Shown: positions 18,365 to 27,911, counted from the stretch's first letter. The stretch: DNA of 64,000 bases from Candidatus Physcousia equi (GCA_018065005.1 JAGHUD010000033.1:1-64000); one strand, 5' to 3'. Notes: generated by a model from the sequence alone, not told the origin. A program made the numbers and translations.

Positions 18365-19000
18365 ATGAACACACTCGAAACTCTTTTCGCGAGCAAACTG
18401 CTCAAGGTTAAAGCCATCAAGTTGCAACCCACCAATCCCTTCACATGGGCTTCTGGTTGGAAATCGCCTTTCTACTGCGACAACCGCAAGACGCTTTCCT
18501 ACCCCGACCTGCGCTCTTTCGTCAAAATCGAGATTGCACGCCTCATCAGCGAGAACTTCCCCGACTGCGACGCCATCGCGGGCGTTGCCACAGGTGCCAT
18601 TCCTCAGGGAGCCCTCGTGGCCGACTTGCTCGCTCTGCCTTTCGTCTATGTGCGCAGCAAGCCAAAAGACCACGGACTGGAGAACCTCATCGAGGGCGAA
18701 CTGAAGCCCGGCATGAAGGTGGTTGTAGTAGAAGACCTCATCTCCACAGGCGGCAGTTCGCTCAAAGCTGTCGAAGCCATCCGCAACAACGGCTGTGAAG
18801 TGGCGGGAATGGTGGCAAGCTACACCTATGGTTTCGATGTTGCAGAGAAGGCATTCAAGGATGCCAAGGTGCAGCTCATCACCCTCACCAACTATGAGGC
18901 TGTTGTGGCAGAGGCACTCCGCATCGGCTACATCAACGATGAGCACGTGCCCATGCTCAACGAATGGCGCAAGGATCCTGCCAACTGGAAAAAAGACTAA
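18365..19000 (+). CDS. pyrE: Orotate phosphoribosyltransferase
   Basis: This 211-residue cytoplasmic enzyme converts orotate and PRPP to OMP in pyrimidine synthesis. The PRPP-binding signature VVVVEDLISTGGSS is near residues 119-132. The family N-terminal phrases FTWASGWKSPFYCDNR and AGVATGAIPQGALVA are present. The start MNTLETLF at 18365 is chosen over the open upstream frame, because the extension is low-complexity Pro/His sequence. An SRPBCC protein gene (27-nt gap) and argH follow on the same strand. Confidence 0.96.
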   Translation: MNTLETLFASKLLKVKAIKLQPTNPFTWASGWKSPFYCDNRKTLSYPDLRSFVKIEIARLISENFPDCDAIAGVATGAIPQGALVADLLALPFVYVRSKPKDHGLENLIEGELKPGMKVVVVEDLISTGGSSLKAVEAIRNNGCEVAGMVASYTYGFDVAEKAFKDAKVQLITLTNYEAVVAEALRIGYINDEHVPMLNEWRKDPANWKKD

Positions 19001-19027
19001 CCACACCGAACCGCTCAAAAACAGAAC

Positions 19028-19513
19028 ATGACGAAATACGAAAGCCAAATCAAGCAATGCGCAGCACCCGTCGATCGTGTCTATGCCAAGCTCGCCGACC
19101 TTCGCAGCATAGAGACACTCAAAGAACAACTCTCCGACCCGAACGCGGCTGAGACCATCAGCCAGCGCGCTGGCGACAAGGTCAAGCCCGAGCAGATTGC
19201 CATGATGCAAGAGAAGGTGCGCGACTTGCAATGCGACCAAGACTCTGTCTCTTCCCACGTAGACCAATTCGGCATGGACATCACGCTCCGCATCATTGAA
19301 CGCGAAGAACCCAAGCTCGTGAAGATGCAGCTCGAAGGCGCACCCATCCAAGCAACGCTTTGGATACAGCTCCTCCCCGGTCAAGACAACACCACACGCA
19401 TGAAGCTGACCCTCGGCGTCGACATGAACTTCTTCATCCGACAGATGATTGGCGGAAAACTCAAGGACGGAGTGGAGCAGTTCGCAGAGATGCTCGCGCG
19501 CATTCCATATTAA
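19028..19513 (+). CDS. SRPBCC (START-like) family protein
   Basis: A 161-residue soluble protein with the alternating beta-helix pattern of the SRPBCC hydrophobic-ligand fold. The N-terminal CAAPVDRVYAKLADL resembles the first strand-helix of such proteins, and the C-terminal long helix carries KLKDGVEQFAEMLARIPY. No ligand or reaction can be inferred. It lies 27 nt after pyrE and before argH. My recollection is that this gene order recurs in Bacteroidales, which would favour a conserved but accessory role. Assignment rests on general pattern, so confidence is moderate. Confidence 0.65.
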   Translation: MTKYESQIKQCAAPVDRVYAKLADLRSIETLKEQLSDPNAAETISQRAGDKVKPEQIAMMQEKVRDLQCDQDSVSSHVDQFGMDITLRIIEREEPKLVKMQLEGAPIQATLWIQLLPGQDNTTRMKLTLGVDMNFFIRQMIGGKLKDGVEQFAEMLARIPY

Positions 19514-19635
19514 AACACCTCACACCAAAAAGCAACGCGGCGCCACGTCACACAGCCCTACTGCCACGTCTGCTTGACACTTCTTAAACTACGTTTTTTA
19601 CCAACGTACATCCTGTCCGCTTAACAACAATAACA

Positions 19636-19663
19636 GCTCCCCTCTCAATCTCGAGAGGGGAGC
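19636..19663 (+). promoter_or_regulatory. Perfect hairpin in the argH leader
   Basis: GCTCCCCTCTC (19636-19646) pairs perfectly with GAGAGGGGAGC (19653-19663) around a 6-nt loop, ending 21 nt before the argH start. No T run follows, so it is not a standard + strand terminator. It could influence mRNA stability or initiation. Confidence 0.55.
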
Positions 19664-19684
19664 AAATCATAACGCTCCCACACA

Positions 19685-21019
19685 ATGAAACTCTGGCAAA
19701 AGAACTTTGAAATAAACAGCGAGATTGAACGCTACACCGTCGGACGCGACAGAGAACTCGACACCTTCCTCGCCGAGCACGACGTGATGGGCAGCATGGC
19801 ACACATCACCATGCTCGAATCCATCGGACTGCTCACAAAAGACGAACTCACCGCCTTGATGCGCGAACTGCGCGACATCCTCAAGATGGCTCAGCGCGGC
19901 GACTTCATCATTGAGAAAGGCATTGAGGATGTCCACTCGCAAGTGGAACTCATGCTGACACGACGACTGGGCGATGTGGGAAAGAAAATCCACTCCGGAC
20001 GCTCGCGCAACGACCAAGTGCTCCTCGACCTCAAACTCTTCACACGCCGACAACTCCAGCACGTCGTCGACGACGTCGAGCAACTCTTCGAAGAACTCAT
20101 CCAGCAGAGCAACCGATACAAGAACGTGCTCATGCCGGGCTACACCCACCTGCAGGTGGCAATGCCGTCCAGCTTCGGACTTTGGCTCGGTGCCTATGCC
20201 GAGAGCCTCTGCGACGACATGCTCTTCCTTCAGGCTGCCTATCGCATGACCAACCGTAATCCGCTTGGCAGCGCAGCCGGCTACGGCAGTTCGTTCCCGC
20301 TCAACCGCCAGATGACCACCGACCTCTTGGGCTTTGATTCCATGAACTACAATGTTGTCTATGCACAGATGGGACGTGGCAAGATGGAGCGCAACGTCGC
20401 CTTTGCCATCGCAAGCGTTGCAGGTACCATCGCCAAATTGGCTTTCGACGCTTGTCTGTTCAACTCCCAGAACTTTGCATTCATCAAATTACCCAACGAA
20501 TGCACAACGGGCTCGAGCATCATGCCACACAAGAAGAACCCTGACGTGTTCGAACTGACACGCGCCAAGTGCAACAAACTGCAAGCACTGCCACAGCAGG
20601 TCATGCTCATCATGAACAACTTGCCCAGCGGATACTTCCGCGACTTGCAAATCATCAAGGAAGTCTTCCTACCAGCCTTTGAGGAACTGCGCGACTGCAT
20701 CCAGATGACCACCTACATCATCAATAAAATTCGAGTCAACGAGCACATCCTCGACGATCCACGCTACGACCTGATGTTCTCCGTTGAGGAGGTGAACAGA
20801 CTGGCAGCAAGCGGAATGCCCTTCCGCGATGCCTACAAAAAGGTGGGACTCGACATCGAAGCAGGACAGTTCACTCCGCAAAAGGAGGTGCATCACACCC
20901 ATGAAGGCTCCATCGGCAACCTCTGCAACGAGCGCATCCAGGCACTCATGAAGTCCATCATTGCCGACTTCAACTTCGAACGCGTGAAGACTGCTGAAAC
21001 TAAACTGGCACAAGAGTAG
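19685..21019 (+). CDS. argH: Argininosuccinate lyase
   Basis: A 444-residue tetrameric lyase that cleaves argininosuccinate to arginine and fumarate, the last step of arginine synthesis. The fumarase/aspartase superfamily signature GSSIMPHKKNPD starts near residue 276, and HSGRSRNDQV and GYTHLQVAMPSS supply other active-site segments. Length is slightly short of the roughly 460 residues common elsewhere but normal for the phylum. A strong hairpin sits just upstream of the start. No other arginine genes are in the window. Confidence 0.96.
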   Translation: MKLWQKNFEINSEIERYTVGRDRELDTFLAEHDVMGSMAHITMLESIGLLTKDELTALMRELRDILKMAQRGDFIIEKGIEDVHSQVELMLTRRLGDVGKKIHSGRSRNDQVLLDLKLFTRRQLQHVVDDVEQLFEELIQQSNRYKNVLMPGYTHLQVAMPSSFGLWLGAYAESLCDDMLFLQAAYRMTNRNPLGSAAGYGSSFPLNRQMTTDLLGFDSMNYNVVYAQMGRGKMERNVAFAIASVAGTIAKLAFDACLFNSQNFAFIKLPNECTTGSSIMPHKKNPDVFELTRAKCNKLQALPQQVMLIMNNLPSGYFRDLQIIKEVFLPAFEELRDCIQMTTYIINKIRVNEHILDDPRYDLMFSVEEVNRLAASGMPFRDAYKKVGLDIEAGQFTPQKEVHHTHEGSIGNLCNERIQALMKSIIADFNFERVKTAETKLAQE

Positions 21020-21027
21020 CCTGCAAC

Positions 21028-21603
21028 ATGCGTGTCCGCCATTTCCTAATCTTCCTATCATGTCTCATGCTGGCTGCGTCGTGCAGCGAGGTGGGTGTTG
21101 TGTCCAGCCGGTTCTGTTCCAAGTATGCTAAGTTCAGCGTTGACAACGTCATCTCCATCTCGCAGCTCTATTCCGCTTGTCAGAGCCCGGGCGAATGGTG
21201 CACCATCACAGCAGAAAACGACCGCTACATATTCGCCAACCTGAAAGGAAGAACGCCCATCAACAAAGTTGCACTCGGAGCCTACACGGGCTTCTATCTT
21301 GGCATCGGTGGATTCATCGTCGGGCTCCCCAACACCAACGAACCAGGCTATGACACGCCCATGGTCACATGCTACGACCTGGCGTGCAGCAACTGCGAGA
21401 AGGAGAGCGGCTACTTATCCATACGACTCGAGATGAGAGAATTTGGCTTTGCAGCTTGTCCTAAGTGCAAACGAAGCTACAACCTCAACAACACAGGGAC
21501 CATCTCTGCAGGAGAACCGGGCATCAGCCTCTACCGCTACCGCGTCTACTACAGTCCTGAACGCTACGGCGGCACGCTTTCCGTCGACAATGGCTACCGC
21601 TAA
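21028..21603 (+). CDS. Cysteine-rich lipoprotein, possibly Rieske-like or zinc ribbon
   Basis: A 191-residue lipoprotein (signal MRVRHFLIFLSCLMLAASC). Two Cys pairs, CSNC and CPKC, with further Cys nearby (TCYDLACSNC, FAACPKCKRSYNL) suggest a metal-binding fold. The layout of the C-terminal half, with GFAACPKCKRSYNLNNTGTISAG, resembles Rieske-type ferredoxin folds, but the Cys-His pairs needed for a 2Fe-2S Rieske centre are not seen, so zinc or a lost cluster is as likely. It begins 8 nt after argH and ends 102 nt before topB. Confidence 0.7.
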   Translation: MRVRHFLIFLSCLMLAASCSEVGVVSSRFCSKYAKFSVDNVISISQLYSACQSPGEWCTITAENDRYIFANLKGRTPINKVALGAYTGFYLGIGGFIVGLPNTNEPGYDTPMVTCYDLACSNCEKESGYLSIRLEMREFGFAACPKCKRSYNLNNTGTISAGEPGISLYRYRVYYSPERYGGTLSVDNGYR

Positions 21604-21705
21604 GGCCAAGCATTTTTTCATCATCACCCAGCCTGCGCAAGAGTTGCCAACCAGCCCCAACAACAAAACGCAAAGCAATAAGCAAACAAAACCACCTTCA
21701 CAAAC

Positions 21706-23823
21706 ATGATTGTCTGCATTGCCGAGAAACAATCCGTAGCACAAATCTATGCCAACGTGTTGGGCGCAACGGCTCAGCACCAAGGTTTTTTTGAGGGTAA
21801 CGGCTACCAGGTGACCTGGACATTCGGACACCTGTGTGAGCTCAAAGAGCCCAACGATTATTTTACACACTGGAGACAATGGAGCCTTGGCTATCTGCCC
21901 ATGATTCCACCACGTTTTGGCATCAAACTGAAGGACGACGAACGCGTCAAAAGACAGTTTGCCATCATCAAAGATCTGTTCCTCAAGGCAGACCTTATCA
22001 TAAATGGAGGAGATGCTGGCCAAGAAGGTGAACTCATCCAGCGGTGGGTGTTGCAGATGACGGGGGCAAAGTGCCCCGTCAAGCGCCTTTGGGTGTCCTC
22101 TATGACCGAGGAAGCCATCCGAGACGCTTTCAGCAAGATGAAAGACCAAGAGGACTACCAAAAACTCTATGAAGCGGGACTCGCACGCGCCATCGGCGAC
22201 TGGCTTCTTGGCATGAATGCCACACGACTCTACACCATCAAGTATGGCAGAGGGCGCGCGGCTGCAAAAGCAGACACGGCACCCGATGCGACACACAAGA
22301 ACAGCCGCACAGCATCCAATCAGACAGCCCAGCGCGCCACCGGCTCCGTTCTTTCCATTGGTCGAGTGCAGACACCTACGCTCGCCCTCATTGTCAAGCG
22401 CCAACTCGAGATCGAGCATTTCGTTCCACGTCAGTCATGGGTTCTTTCCACACTCTACCGCGACATCAAGTTCTCTGCCATTACGCGCGACGAAGAAGCC
22501 GAAGCAGAAGATGCCGCTCAAGTGGCAGAAGCTGCCAGATTGGGCAAGACGCTGAAACCGAAAGGCCCTATCTACAAAACACTCGAATACGACACAGAGC
22601 AACAGGGAAAAGACATTCTTGATGCTATCAAAAACAACTCATTCACCGTCACCAATGTCTCCAAAAAGCGCGGCACCGAAGCACCTCCTCGCCTCTACGA
22701 CCTCACCTCGCTGCAGGTGGACTGCAACCGCAAATTCGGATTCTCTGCCGACCAGACCTTGCAACTCATCCAAAGCCTCTACGAGAAGAAGTTCACTACC
22801 TATCCACGTGTCGACACCACCTATCTGCCAGAGGATGTCTACTCCACCTGCCCAGGCATTATGAATGGGCTCTACAAGACCCGGTTTGGCAACACGGCTC
22901 CCTACGCCGACCTCATCCGCCCATTAGGTGGCGGCAAGCAGCTGCGCAAGAGCAAAAAGGTGTTTGACACAAGCAAGGTGACCGACCACCACGCCATCAT
23001 CCCGACTGGCGTGACGCCGTATGGACTCACCGAGTTTGAGCAGAAAGTTTTCGACCTCGTGGCTCGTGCCTTCATCGCTGCCTTCTATGACGATTGCAAG
23101 TTTGAGACCACCACCGTCTTCGGCACCGTCCCCACCACCATCGACGCTGACAAACTCGTTGCCCCCACTGCCACAGAAATCCTCTTCCGCACCTCGGGAA
23201 AAGTCATCACAGACGAGGGGTGGAAGGTGGTCTACAAGAAGGCAAACAACGAAACGCCATCTCCCCTTTCCGAAGCCACACTCCTCGGCAAAGACGACCA
23301 CGCGGCAGATGCCACAGCACAGGCAAGAGACGGCAACCAGGCGGATGCCACCACGTCGGGCATCCTGCCCATCTTCAGCAAAGGAGAACAGGGACCGCAC
23401 GTCCCCTCCCTCGCCGAAAAATGGACAACGCCTCCCAAACCCTACACCGAAGCCACTATTCTGCGCGCCATGGAGACAGCAGGACGCTTTGTTGACGACG
23501 CAGAACTGCGAGAAGCCATGAAGGAGAACGGCATTGGTCGTCCCAGCACACGAGCAGCCATCATCGAAACCCTCGTGCGTCGCCACTACATCCGTCGAGA
23601 ACGCAAGACGCTCGTTGCTACACCTACTGGCATCGATCTGATTGCCACCATCAACGAAGAGCTCCTCAAAAGTGCAGAGCTCACAGGCCGCTGGGAAAAG
23701 AAACTTCGCCAGATTGAGCACGGACAATACGACACGGCTGCCTTCATCGCCGAACTCAAAGAGATGGTCACCGACATCGTGCGACAAGTGCTCAGCGACA
23801 ACTCCAACCATACCATTGATTGA
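21706..23823 (+). CDS. topB: DNA topoisomerase III (type IA)
   Basis: The 705-residue enzyme relaxes and decatenates DNA through a 5'-phosphotyrosine. The TOPRIM domain starts at residue 1 with IAEKQSVAQIYA and includes the acidic GDAGQEGELIQRW segment. The catalytic tyrosine is Y366 in KKFTTYPRVDTTYLP. Family phrases IGRVQTPTLALIVKRQ and MKENGIGRPSTRAAIIETL are intact. An Ala/Thr-rich insert at about 185-210 precedes the IGRVQTP segment. It lacks an extended zinc-finger tail. A chromosomal housekeeping copy is favoured, since no conjugation genes flank it. Confidence 0.95.
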   Translation: MIVCIAEKQSVAQIYANVLGATAQHQGFFEGNGYQVTWTFGHLCELKEPNDYFTHWRQWSLGYLPMIPPRFGIKLKDDERVKRQFAIIKDLFLKADLIINGGDAGQEGELIQRWVLQMTGAKCPVKRLWVSSMTEEAIRDAFSKMKDQEDYQKLYEAGLARAIGDWLLGMNATRLYTIKYGRGRAAAKADTAPDATHKNSRTASNQTAQRATGSVLSIGRVQTPTLALIVKRQLEIEHFVPRQSWVLSTLYRDIKFSAITRDEEAEAEDAAQVAEAARLGKTLKPKGPIYKTLEYDTEQQGKDILDAIKNNSFTVTNVSKKRGTEAPPRLYDLTSLQVDCNRKFGFSADQTLQLIQSLYEKKFTTYPRVDTTYLPEDVYSTCPGIMNGLYKTRFGNTAPYADLIRPLGGGKQLRKSKKVFDTSKVTDHHAIIPTGVTPYGLTEFEQKVFDLVARAFIAAFYDDCKFETTTVFGTVPTTIDADKLVAPTATEILFRTSGKVITDEGWKVVYKKANNETPSPLSEATLLGKDDHAADATAQARDGNQADATTSGILPIFSKGEQGPHVPSLAEKWTTPPKPYTEATILRAMETAGRFVDDAELREAMKENGIGRPSTRAAIIETLVRRHYIRRERKTLVATPTGIDLIATINEELLKSAELTGRWEKKLRQIEHGQYDTAAFIAELKEMVTDIVRQVLSDNSNHTID

Positions 23824-23892
23824 TCGCCCCAAGACATGGTATCGTGAATCCCGAACGCCCACTTTGAAAAGAATTCCTGAACGTCCACTTAT

Positions 23893-24885
23893 ATGCACTA
23901 CCTCCTTCTCTTCTTTCTTCTTATCCTCACGTCATGCACGGGGCAGGGGGATTCGTCCGGCAAGAGCAAGTCGCGCCAAGCCTCTATTGGGCAACCCAGC
24001 GAGGTCGTGCTCATCGTGGGCAACGGCATCTCGGGCACAGACGTTGTCGATTCTCTCGAAAACCTACTCACAGCCAACGTGCCTGGTCTGAACCAAGGTG
24101 AAGACTACTTCCGACTCTCGCGCATCCCTTCTTCTATGGACAAAGGTGAGTTTCGCAAGATACACAGCCGTGTGCTTGTCAAACTCGACCCCAACGCCAA
24201 ACATACCACCCTGGGCACGGCGAACGATGTCTATGCACATCCACAGAGACAGTTGCTCATCTCCGGTCCATCGCTTGACCAACTCCGCTCTTTTATCACG
24301 GCACACGCCGACGACATACGCCAGCAGCTCCTCGACAACCAACTCACCATGCAGGCATCCTATCTGCGCACACACCATTCCGATGCCATGCGTCGCGACC
24401 TCCATGCTCTCTTCCGCCGCAGCGTGGATGCACCTGAAGAGATACAGTTCACCAAACGTGGCACCGACTTCCTATGGGGCAGTTCGCGCACCACCGAGAA
24501 ACAACTCAACATGGTGTTCTTCAAAGCCCCACTGCCTACCCAAACGCCGTCCGACCCCGAAACCCTGCTCGCCTCGCTCTGCTACACACGTGACAGCGTG
24601 CTCCAAGTCAACATACCCGGTGACCAGCCCGACCAATGGATGGAAACCGTATGGGAGCACGACATGCCCCTGGTGCTCGTGCGGCAATGCAACGACACGC
24701 TCATCGAGCTGCGTGGCCTTTGGCAGATGCACAACGGCGCCATGGGAGGTCCTTTCGTGGCACGTTGCCACCTCAATCCCAAGACCTCCACGCTCTTCTG
24801 GACGGAAGGTTTCGTCTACTCCCCCTCCACCACCAAACGCGACCTTGTCCGGCGCCTCGAAGCTGCCTTGCGCACCTTCCGCTAA
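23893..24885 (+). CDS. DUF4837 family lipoprotein
   Basis: This 330-residue protein has a lipoprotein signal (MHYLLLFFLLILTSC). The mature part has the features I associate with the Bacteroidetes DUF4837 family: a VVLIVGNG start, a repeated alpha/beta layout, and a C-terminal AMGGPFVARCHLNP segment followed by EGFVYSP. The function of the family is unknown; it is probably periplasmic or outer-membrane associated. It begins 69 nt after topB on the same strand. The gap holds two similar short sequences, CCCGAACGCCCACTTT and CCTGAACGTCCACTTA, of unclear meaning. Confidence 0.8.
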   Translation: MHYLLLFFLLILTSCTGQGDSSGKSKSRQASIGQPSEVVLIVGNGISGTDVVDSLENLLTANVPGLNQGEDYFRLSRIPSSMDKGEFRKIHSRVLVKLDPNAKHTTLGTANDVYAHPQRQLLISGPSLDQLRSFITAHADDIRQQLLDNQLTMQASYLRTHHSDAMRRDLHALFRRSVDAPEEIQFTKRGTDFLWGSSRTTEKQLNMVFFKAPLPTQTPSDPETLLASLCYTRDSVLQVNIPGDQPDQWMETVWEHDMPLVLVRQCNDTLIELRGLWQMHNGAMGGPFVARCHLNPKTSTLFWTEGFVYSPSTTKRDLVRRLEAALRTFR

Positions 24886-25088
24886 ATGATCACCCATCAC
24901 CCACCAAATCCTCACTCTGAGAACGATTCGTCCCCTTCTCTTGCACTTTTTTTGCAAAAGATTAGGTCGTTTCGTTTTTTTTTGCTTATTTTGCGCCATT
25001 GTGCGAAGAGTGAAAAATCTCCTCTACGGATAACACCTGCGCACCCATGTGAACCGTGAACAAAGTCAATTACTAAAACAAAAGTAAA

Positions 25089-26984
25089 ATGATGAACTCT
25101 GAAGAACTGGTTGCCAAGGAGGCAAGCCAAGTAATCAACCCCGAGACCGTAGCAGCAACCGCTGCCGAAACCACCCCCACCCAAACCACAGAAGGCACTC
25201 CCTCCGCCGAAACAAACGAAGGCGCAGCTGCCGTTCAGGACAGTGAACAAGACACCGTCGACGTCACCCTCTCCATTCTCAAGACAAAGGAAGAGGTGCT
25301 CGCTCGTGCACAAGAGATTGCTGCCAGCGAAGAAGGTAGCGACCGACAGGAACTCGACACCCTGAAACAACTCTTCTACAAATACCGCAAGGCTGAACTC
25401 CTCGCCGAGCGACAGGCATTCATTGAAGCTGGTGGCGAAGCCGAACAGTTCATGCCTGCCATCGACGCCACAGAGGAAACGTTCAAGGAAGCCATGCAAA
25501 CCATTCGTCAGCGACGTGCCGAACAGCAAGCTGAGCAGGAGCGCATCAAGCAAGAGAACCTGAAGCGCAAACTCGCCATCATCGACCGCATCAAGGACAT
25601 GGCTTCGTCGCCCGAAGATGCCAACAAGGCATACGATGAATTCAAAGCCCTCCAAGCAGAATGGAAGGAGATAAAGGCTGTCCCCGCAGAAAACGCCACT
25701 GAGTTGTGGAAGAACTACCAACTCTACGTAGAACAATTCTACGATCTCCTGAAGATGAACAGCGAGATGAGAGAATATGACTTCAAGAAAAATCTGGAAG
25801 CAAAAACCCGACTCTGCGAACTGGCTGAGAAGCTCGCCGAAGAGAACGATGTCATCAGCGCCTTCAACCAACTCCAAGGACTGCATCAGGAATACAAGGA
25901 GATTGGACCCGTTGCCAAGGAACTACGCGAAGAAATATGGACGCGCTTCAAGGCTGCAAGCACGGTCATCAACAAGCGCCACCAAGACCACTTCCTTGCC
26001 ATCAAAGAGAAGGAGGAGGAGAACCTTCAAAAGAAGAGCGCGCTCTGCGAACGAGTAGAAACACTCGATCTCACCGGACTCAAGAGCTTCGCCGACTGGA
26101 ACGCAAAAACAGAAGAGGTCATCGCCATACAAGCTGAATGGAAGACCATCGGCTATGCACCACAAAAGATGAACAATACCATCTTTGAGCGTTTCCGCTC
26201 TGCCTGCGACAAGTTCTTCCAGCAAAAAACTGAATACTTCAAGAGCGTAAAAGACGAACTCAACGACAATCTCCAGAAGAAGACCGCTCTCTGCGAACAA
26301 GCAGAAGCTCTTCAGGACAGCACCGAATGGCGCAAGACCAGCGACGCGCTCATCGAAATGCAAAAACAATGGAAGACCATCGGCGCCGTTCCCCACAAGT
26401 TCAGCGATGCCATCTGGAAGCGATTCAACACTGCTTGCGACAAGTTCTTCGAAGCAAAAAATGCTGCCACAGCTGACCAGCGCAACGAGGAAAAAGAGAA
26501 CCAGGCACACAAGGAGGCCATCATCGAGCAGCTCCAAGCCATACTGCAAGACACCACGCAGAACGATGCCGTACAGAACGTGAAGAAGCTGCAGGCTGAA
26601 TGGAACGAAGTGGGCCACGTGCCCTTCCGCGAAAAAGACAAGCTCTTCCGTCGCTATCGCGAGGCATGCGATGAGCTCTACAAGCAGTTTGGCATTGCTG
26701 CACAGTCACGACGCCTCAACAACTTCAAGCAAAACCTGAAGCAGAACATTGAGGGCGGCAGCACACTCAACCGTGAGCACGACCGCATGATGCGTGCCTA
26801 CGAAGCACTGCGCAGCGAGATTCAGACCTACGAGAACAACATCGGTTTCCTCACCGCCAAGTCGAAGAAAGGAAACTCCCTCGTCGACGAGATGATGCGC
26901 AAGGTGGAGAAGCAGAAGGCTGAACTCAGTCTCCTCGCTCAGAAGATCAAGACTGTTGAGCAGGAAATGAAAGCTGCCCAGTAA
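25089..26984 (+). CDS. DUF349 repeat protein
   Basis: A 631-residue, soluble, highly helical protein. After a low-complexity Thr/Ala/Glu N-terminus (about 1-60) come repeated DUF349 units of about 70-75 residues, marked by W-K-x-I-x-x-V/A-P phrases (EWKEIKAVPAENATELWKNY, EWKTIGYAPQKMNNTIFERF, QWKTIGAVPHKFSDAIWKRF, EWNEVGHVPFREKDKLFRRY). The C-terminus is coiled coil. The family is conserved in Bacteroidetes but has no established role. The gene starts ATGATG, so either codon could initiate. A near-consensus TTATTTTGC lies about 95 nt upstream. A 12-bp hairpin terminator follows. Confidence 0.88.
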   Translation: MMNSEELVAKEASQVINPETVAATAAETTPTQTTEGTPSAETNEGAAAVQDSEQDTVDVTLSILKTKEEVLARAQEIAASEEGSDRQELDTLKQLFYKYRKAELLAERQAFIEAGGEAEQFMPAIDATEETFKEAMQTIRQRRAEQQAEQERIKQENLKRKLAIIDRIKDMASSPEDANKAYDEFKALQAEWKEIKAVPAENATELWKNYQLYVEQFYDLLKMNSEMREYDFKKNLEAKTRLCELAEKLAEENDVISAFNQLQGLHQEYKEIGPVAKELREEIWTRFKAASTVINKRHQDHFLAIKEKEEENLQKKSALCERVETLDLTGLKSFADWNAKTEEVIAIQAEWKTIGYAPQKMNNTIFERFRSACDKFFQQKTEYFKSVKDELNDNLQKKTALCEQAEALQDSTEWRKTSDALIEMQKQWKTIGAVPHKFSDAIWKRFNTACDKFFEAKNAATADQRNEEKENQAHKEAIIEQLQAILQDTTQNDAVQNVKKLQAEWNEVGHVPFREKDKLFRRYREACDELYKQFGIAAQSRRLNNFKQNLKQNIEGGSTLNREHDRMMRAYEALRSEIQTYENNIGFLTAKSKKGNSLVDEMMRKVEKQKAELSLLAQKIKTVEQEMKAAQ

Positions 26985-27008
26985 GGCCGTTCCACATATT
27001 GATATAGC

Positions 27009-27052
27009 AAAGCCGCCATGGTTGCAAGATACGTTGCAGTCATGGCGGCTTT
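27009..27052 (+). terminator. Intrinsic terminator after the DUF349 gene
   Basis: AAAGCCGCCATG (27009-27020) pairs perfectly with CATGGCGGCTTT (27041-27052) around a 20-nt loop, 24 nt after the stop codon. Confidence 0.85.
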
Positions 27053-27589
27053 AACTGTACTTTATTCAAGTTTTGCAAGTAACCTAACGTTAATTTGAAG
27101 AATTTAATATAGGCGTGCTTTCATCGAACTCAGGTTAACATAATGGGTATAATGTGCTCACTCTGGATACAAGTGGCACAACCCTTTGCTGTTATGGGTG
27201 GGTTGTTGTAAGTGTTGTCAAAGTTCTTTTGAAAATTTGCTACACTCTGCGCTTCGCATGCGCGCATCTTGCAAAATTGCGTTGTAACCTTCATCCTCCA
27301 TTTTCCCATGTAACGTGCGGAATGCAAAATAAGCGTGGATAATGTAGGTTGGTCTTGAACCTTCATTAAATGGGCTGTTTTGTAAAGATATCATCACGCG
27401 GTGAGTCAGAAATACAAGGTTTTGTCACATGGGGTGCATAGGCGAGAAATAGAGGTGTGCTTGAAAAAACAGAACATTCAAGCCGGTGCTTGTTGGTTGC
27501 GGTCGGTTCTCCATCTGCTAATTCTCGTACGATAATCCCTGATGTTTTCCTCTTTCTGCCATTTATTTCAACCTATCCATCCAGTCATT

Positions 27590-27635
27590 TTGTACGCCAC
27601 GCCCGTGATGCTTGTACGCCACGCCCGTGGCGTAT
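27590..27635. repeat. Two direct repeats of TTGTACGCCACGCCCGTG, the second forming a hairpin
   Basis: Exact 18-nt copies begin at 27590 and 27612, a 22-nt period. The second copy continues into its own complement, so TACGCCAC and GTGGCGTA form an 8-bp stem around GCCC. Confidence 0.8.
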
Positions 27636-27792
27636 AGAATACTTCCAGCGTTGGGTGTCATTTGTCTGTCGGTGCGGTATTTAAGATGATGCATAGAGAT
27701 TGTCATGACAAGCGTATACGCGAAAGACGTCGCTACAGTTTTGACGATGTTGGTTTGGCCATGCTACTTCCAAAAGCATAGAACTACATAAC

Positions 27793-27870
27793 AAAAGAGG
27801 ATGTGTCAGAAATGAAATGCCCTTTGAAAGTTACTTTCTGGGGACATATCAAACTGGCACGCCCTCTTTT
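27793..27870. mobile_element. Possible 78-bp MITE-like element with 17-bp imperfect inverted repeats
   Basis: AAAAGAGGATGTGTCAG (27793-27809) and the complement of 27854-27870, AAAAGAGGGCGTGCCAG, match at 14 of 17 positions. The ends resemble GAGGxTGTGTCA-type termini I associate with insertion sequences of this phylum. The interior has a small GAAAG-TTA-CTTTC hairpin and no coding capacity. It could instead simply be the terminator of the 27912 gene. Confidence 0.4.
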
Positions 27871-27911
27871 TATGAGAATAAGTTTGCAATAACTCTGATT
27901 TCTCCTTGACC

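Larger units (their letters stand above)
27053..27911. other. Gene-free region with small repeat elements
   Basis: About 860 nt, poorer in GC than its neighbours. Open frames at 27130-27366 (-) and 27457-27684 (+) are short, lack family signatures and have ordinary-looking noncoding composition, so I do not call them genes. Two repeat structures are visible (27590-27635 and 27793-27870). It looks like a decayed accessory insertion site. Confidence 0.6.

Noticed and set aside
21706-23823. Topoisomerase III as a sign of a conjugative element
   Set aside because: No tra, mob or integrase genes flank it and its neighbours are housekeeping genes.
22924-23898. Minus-strand frame opposite topB
   Set aside because: topB is unambiguous, and the antisense product is low-complexity without motifs.
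27457-27684. 75-codon frame in the gene-poor patch
   Set aside because: It includes the TTGTACGCCACGCCCGTG repeats and has no family signature.
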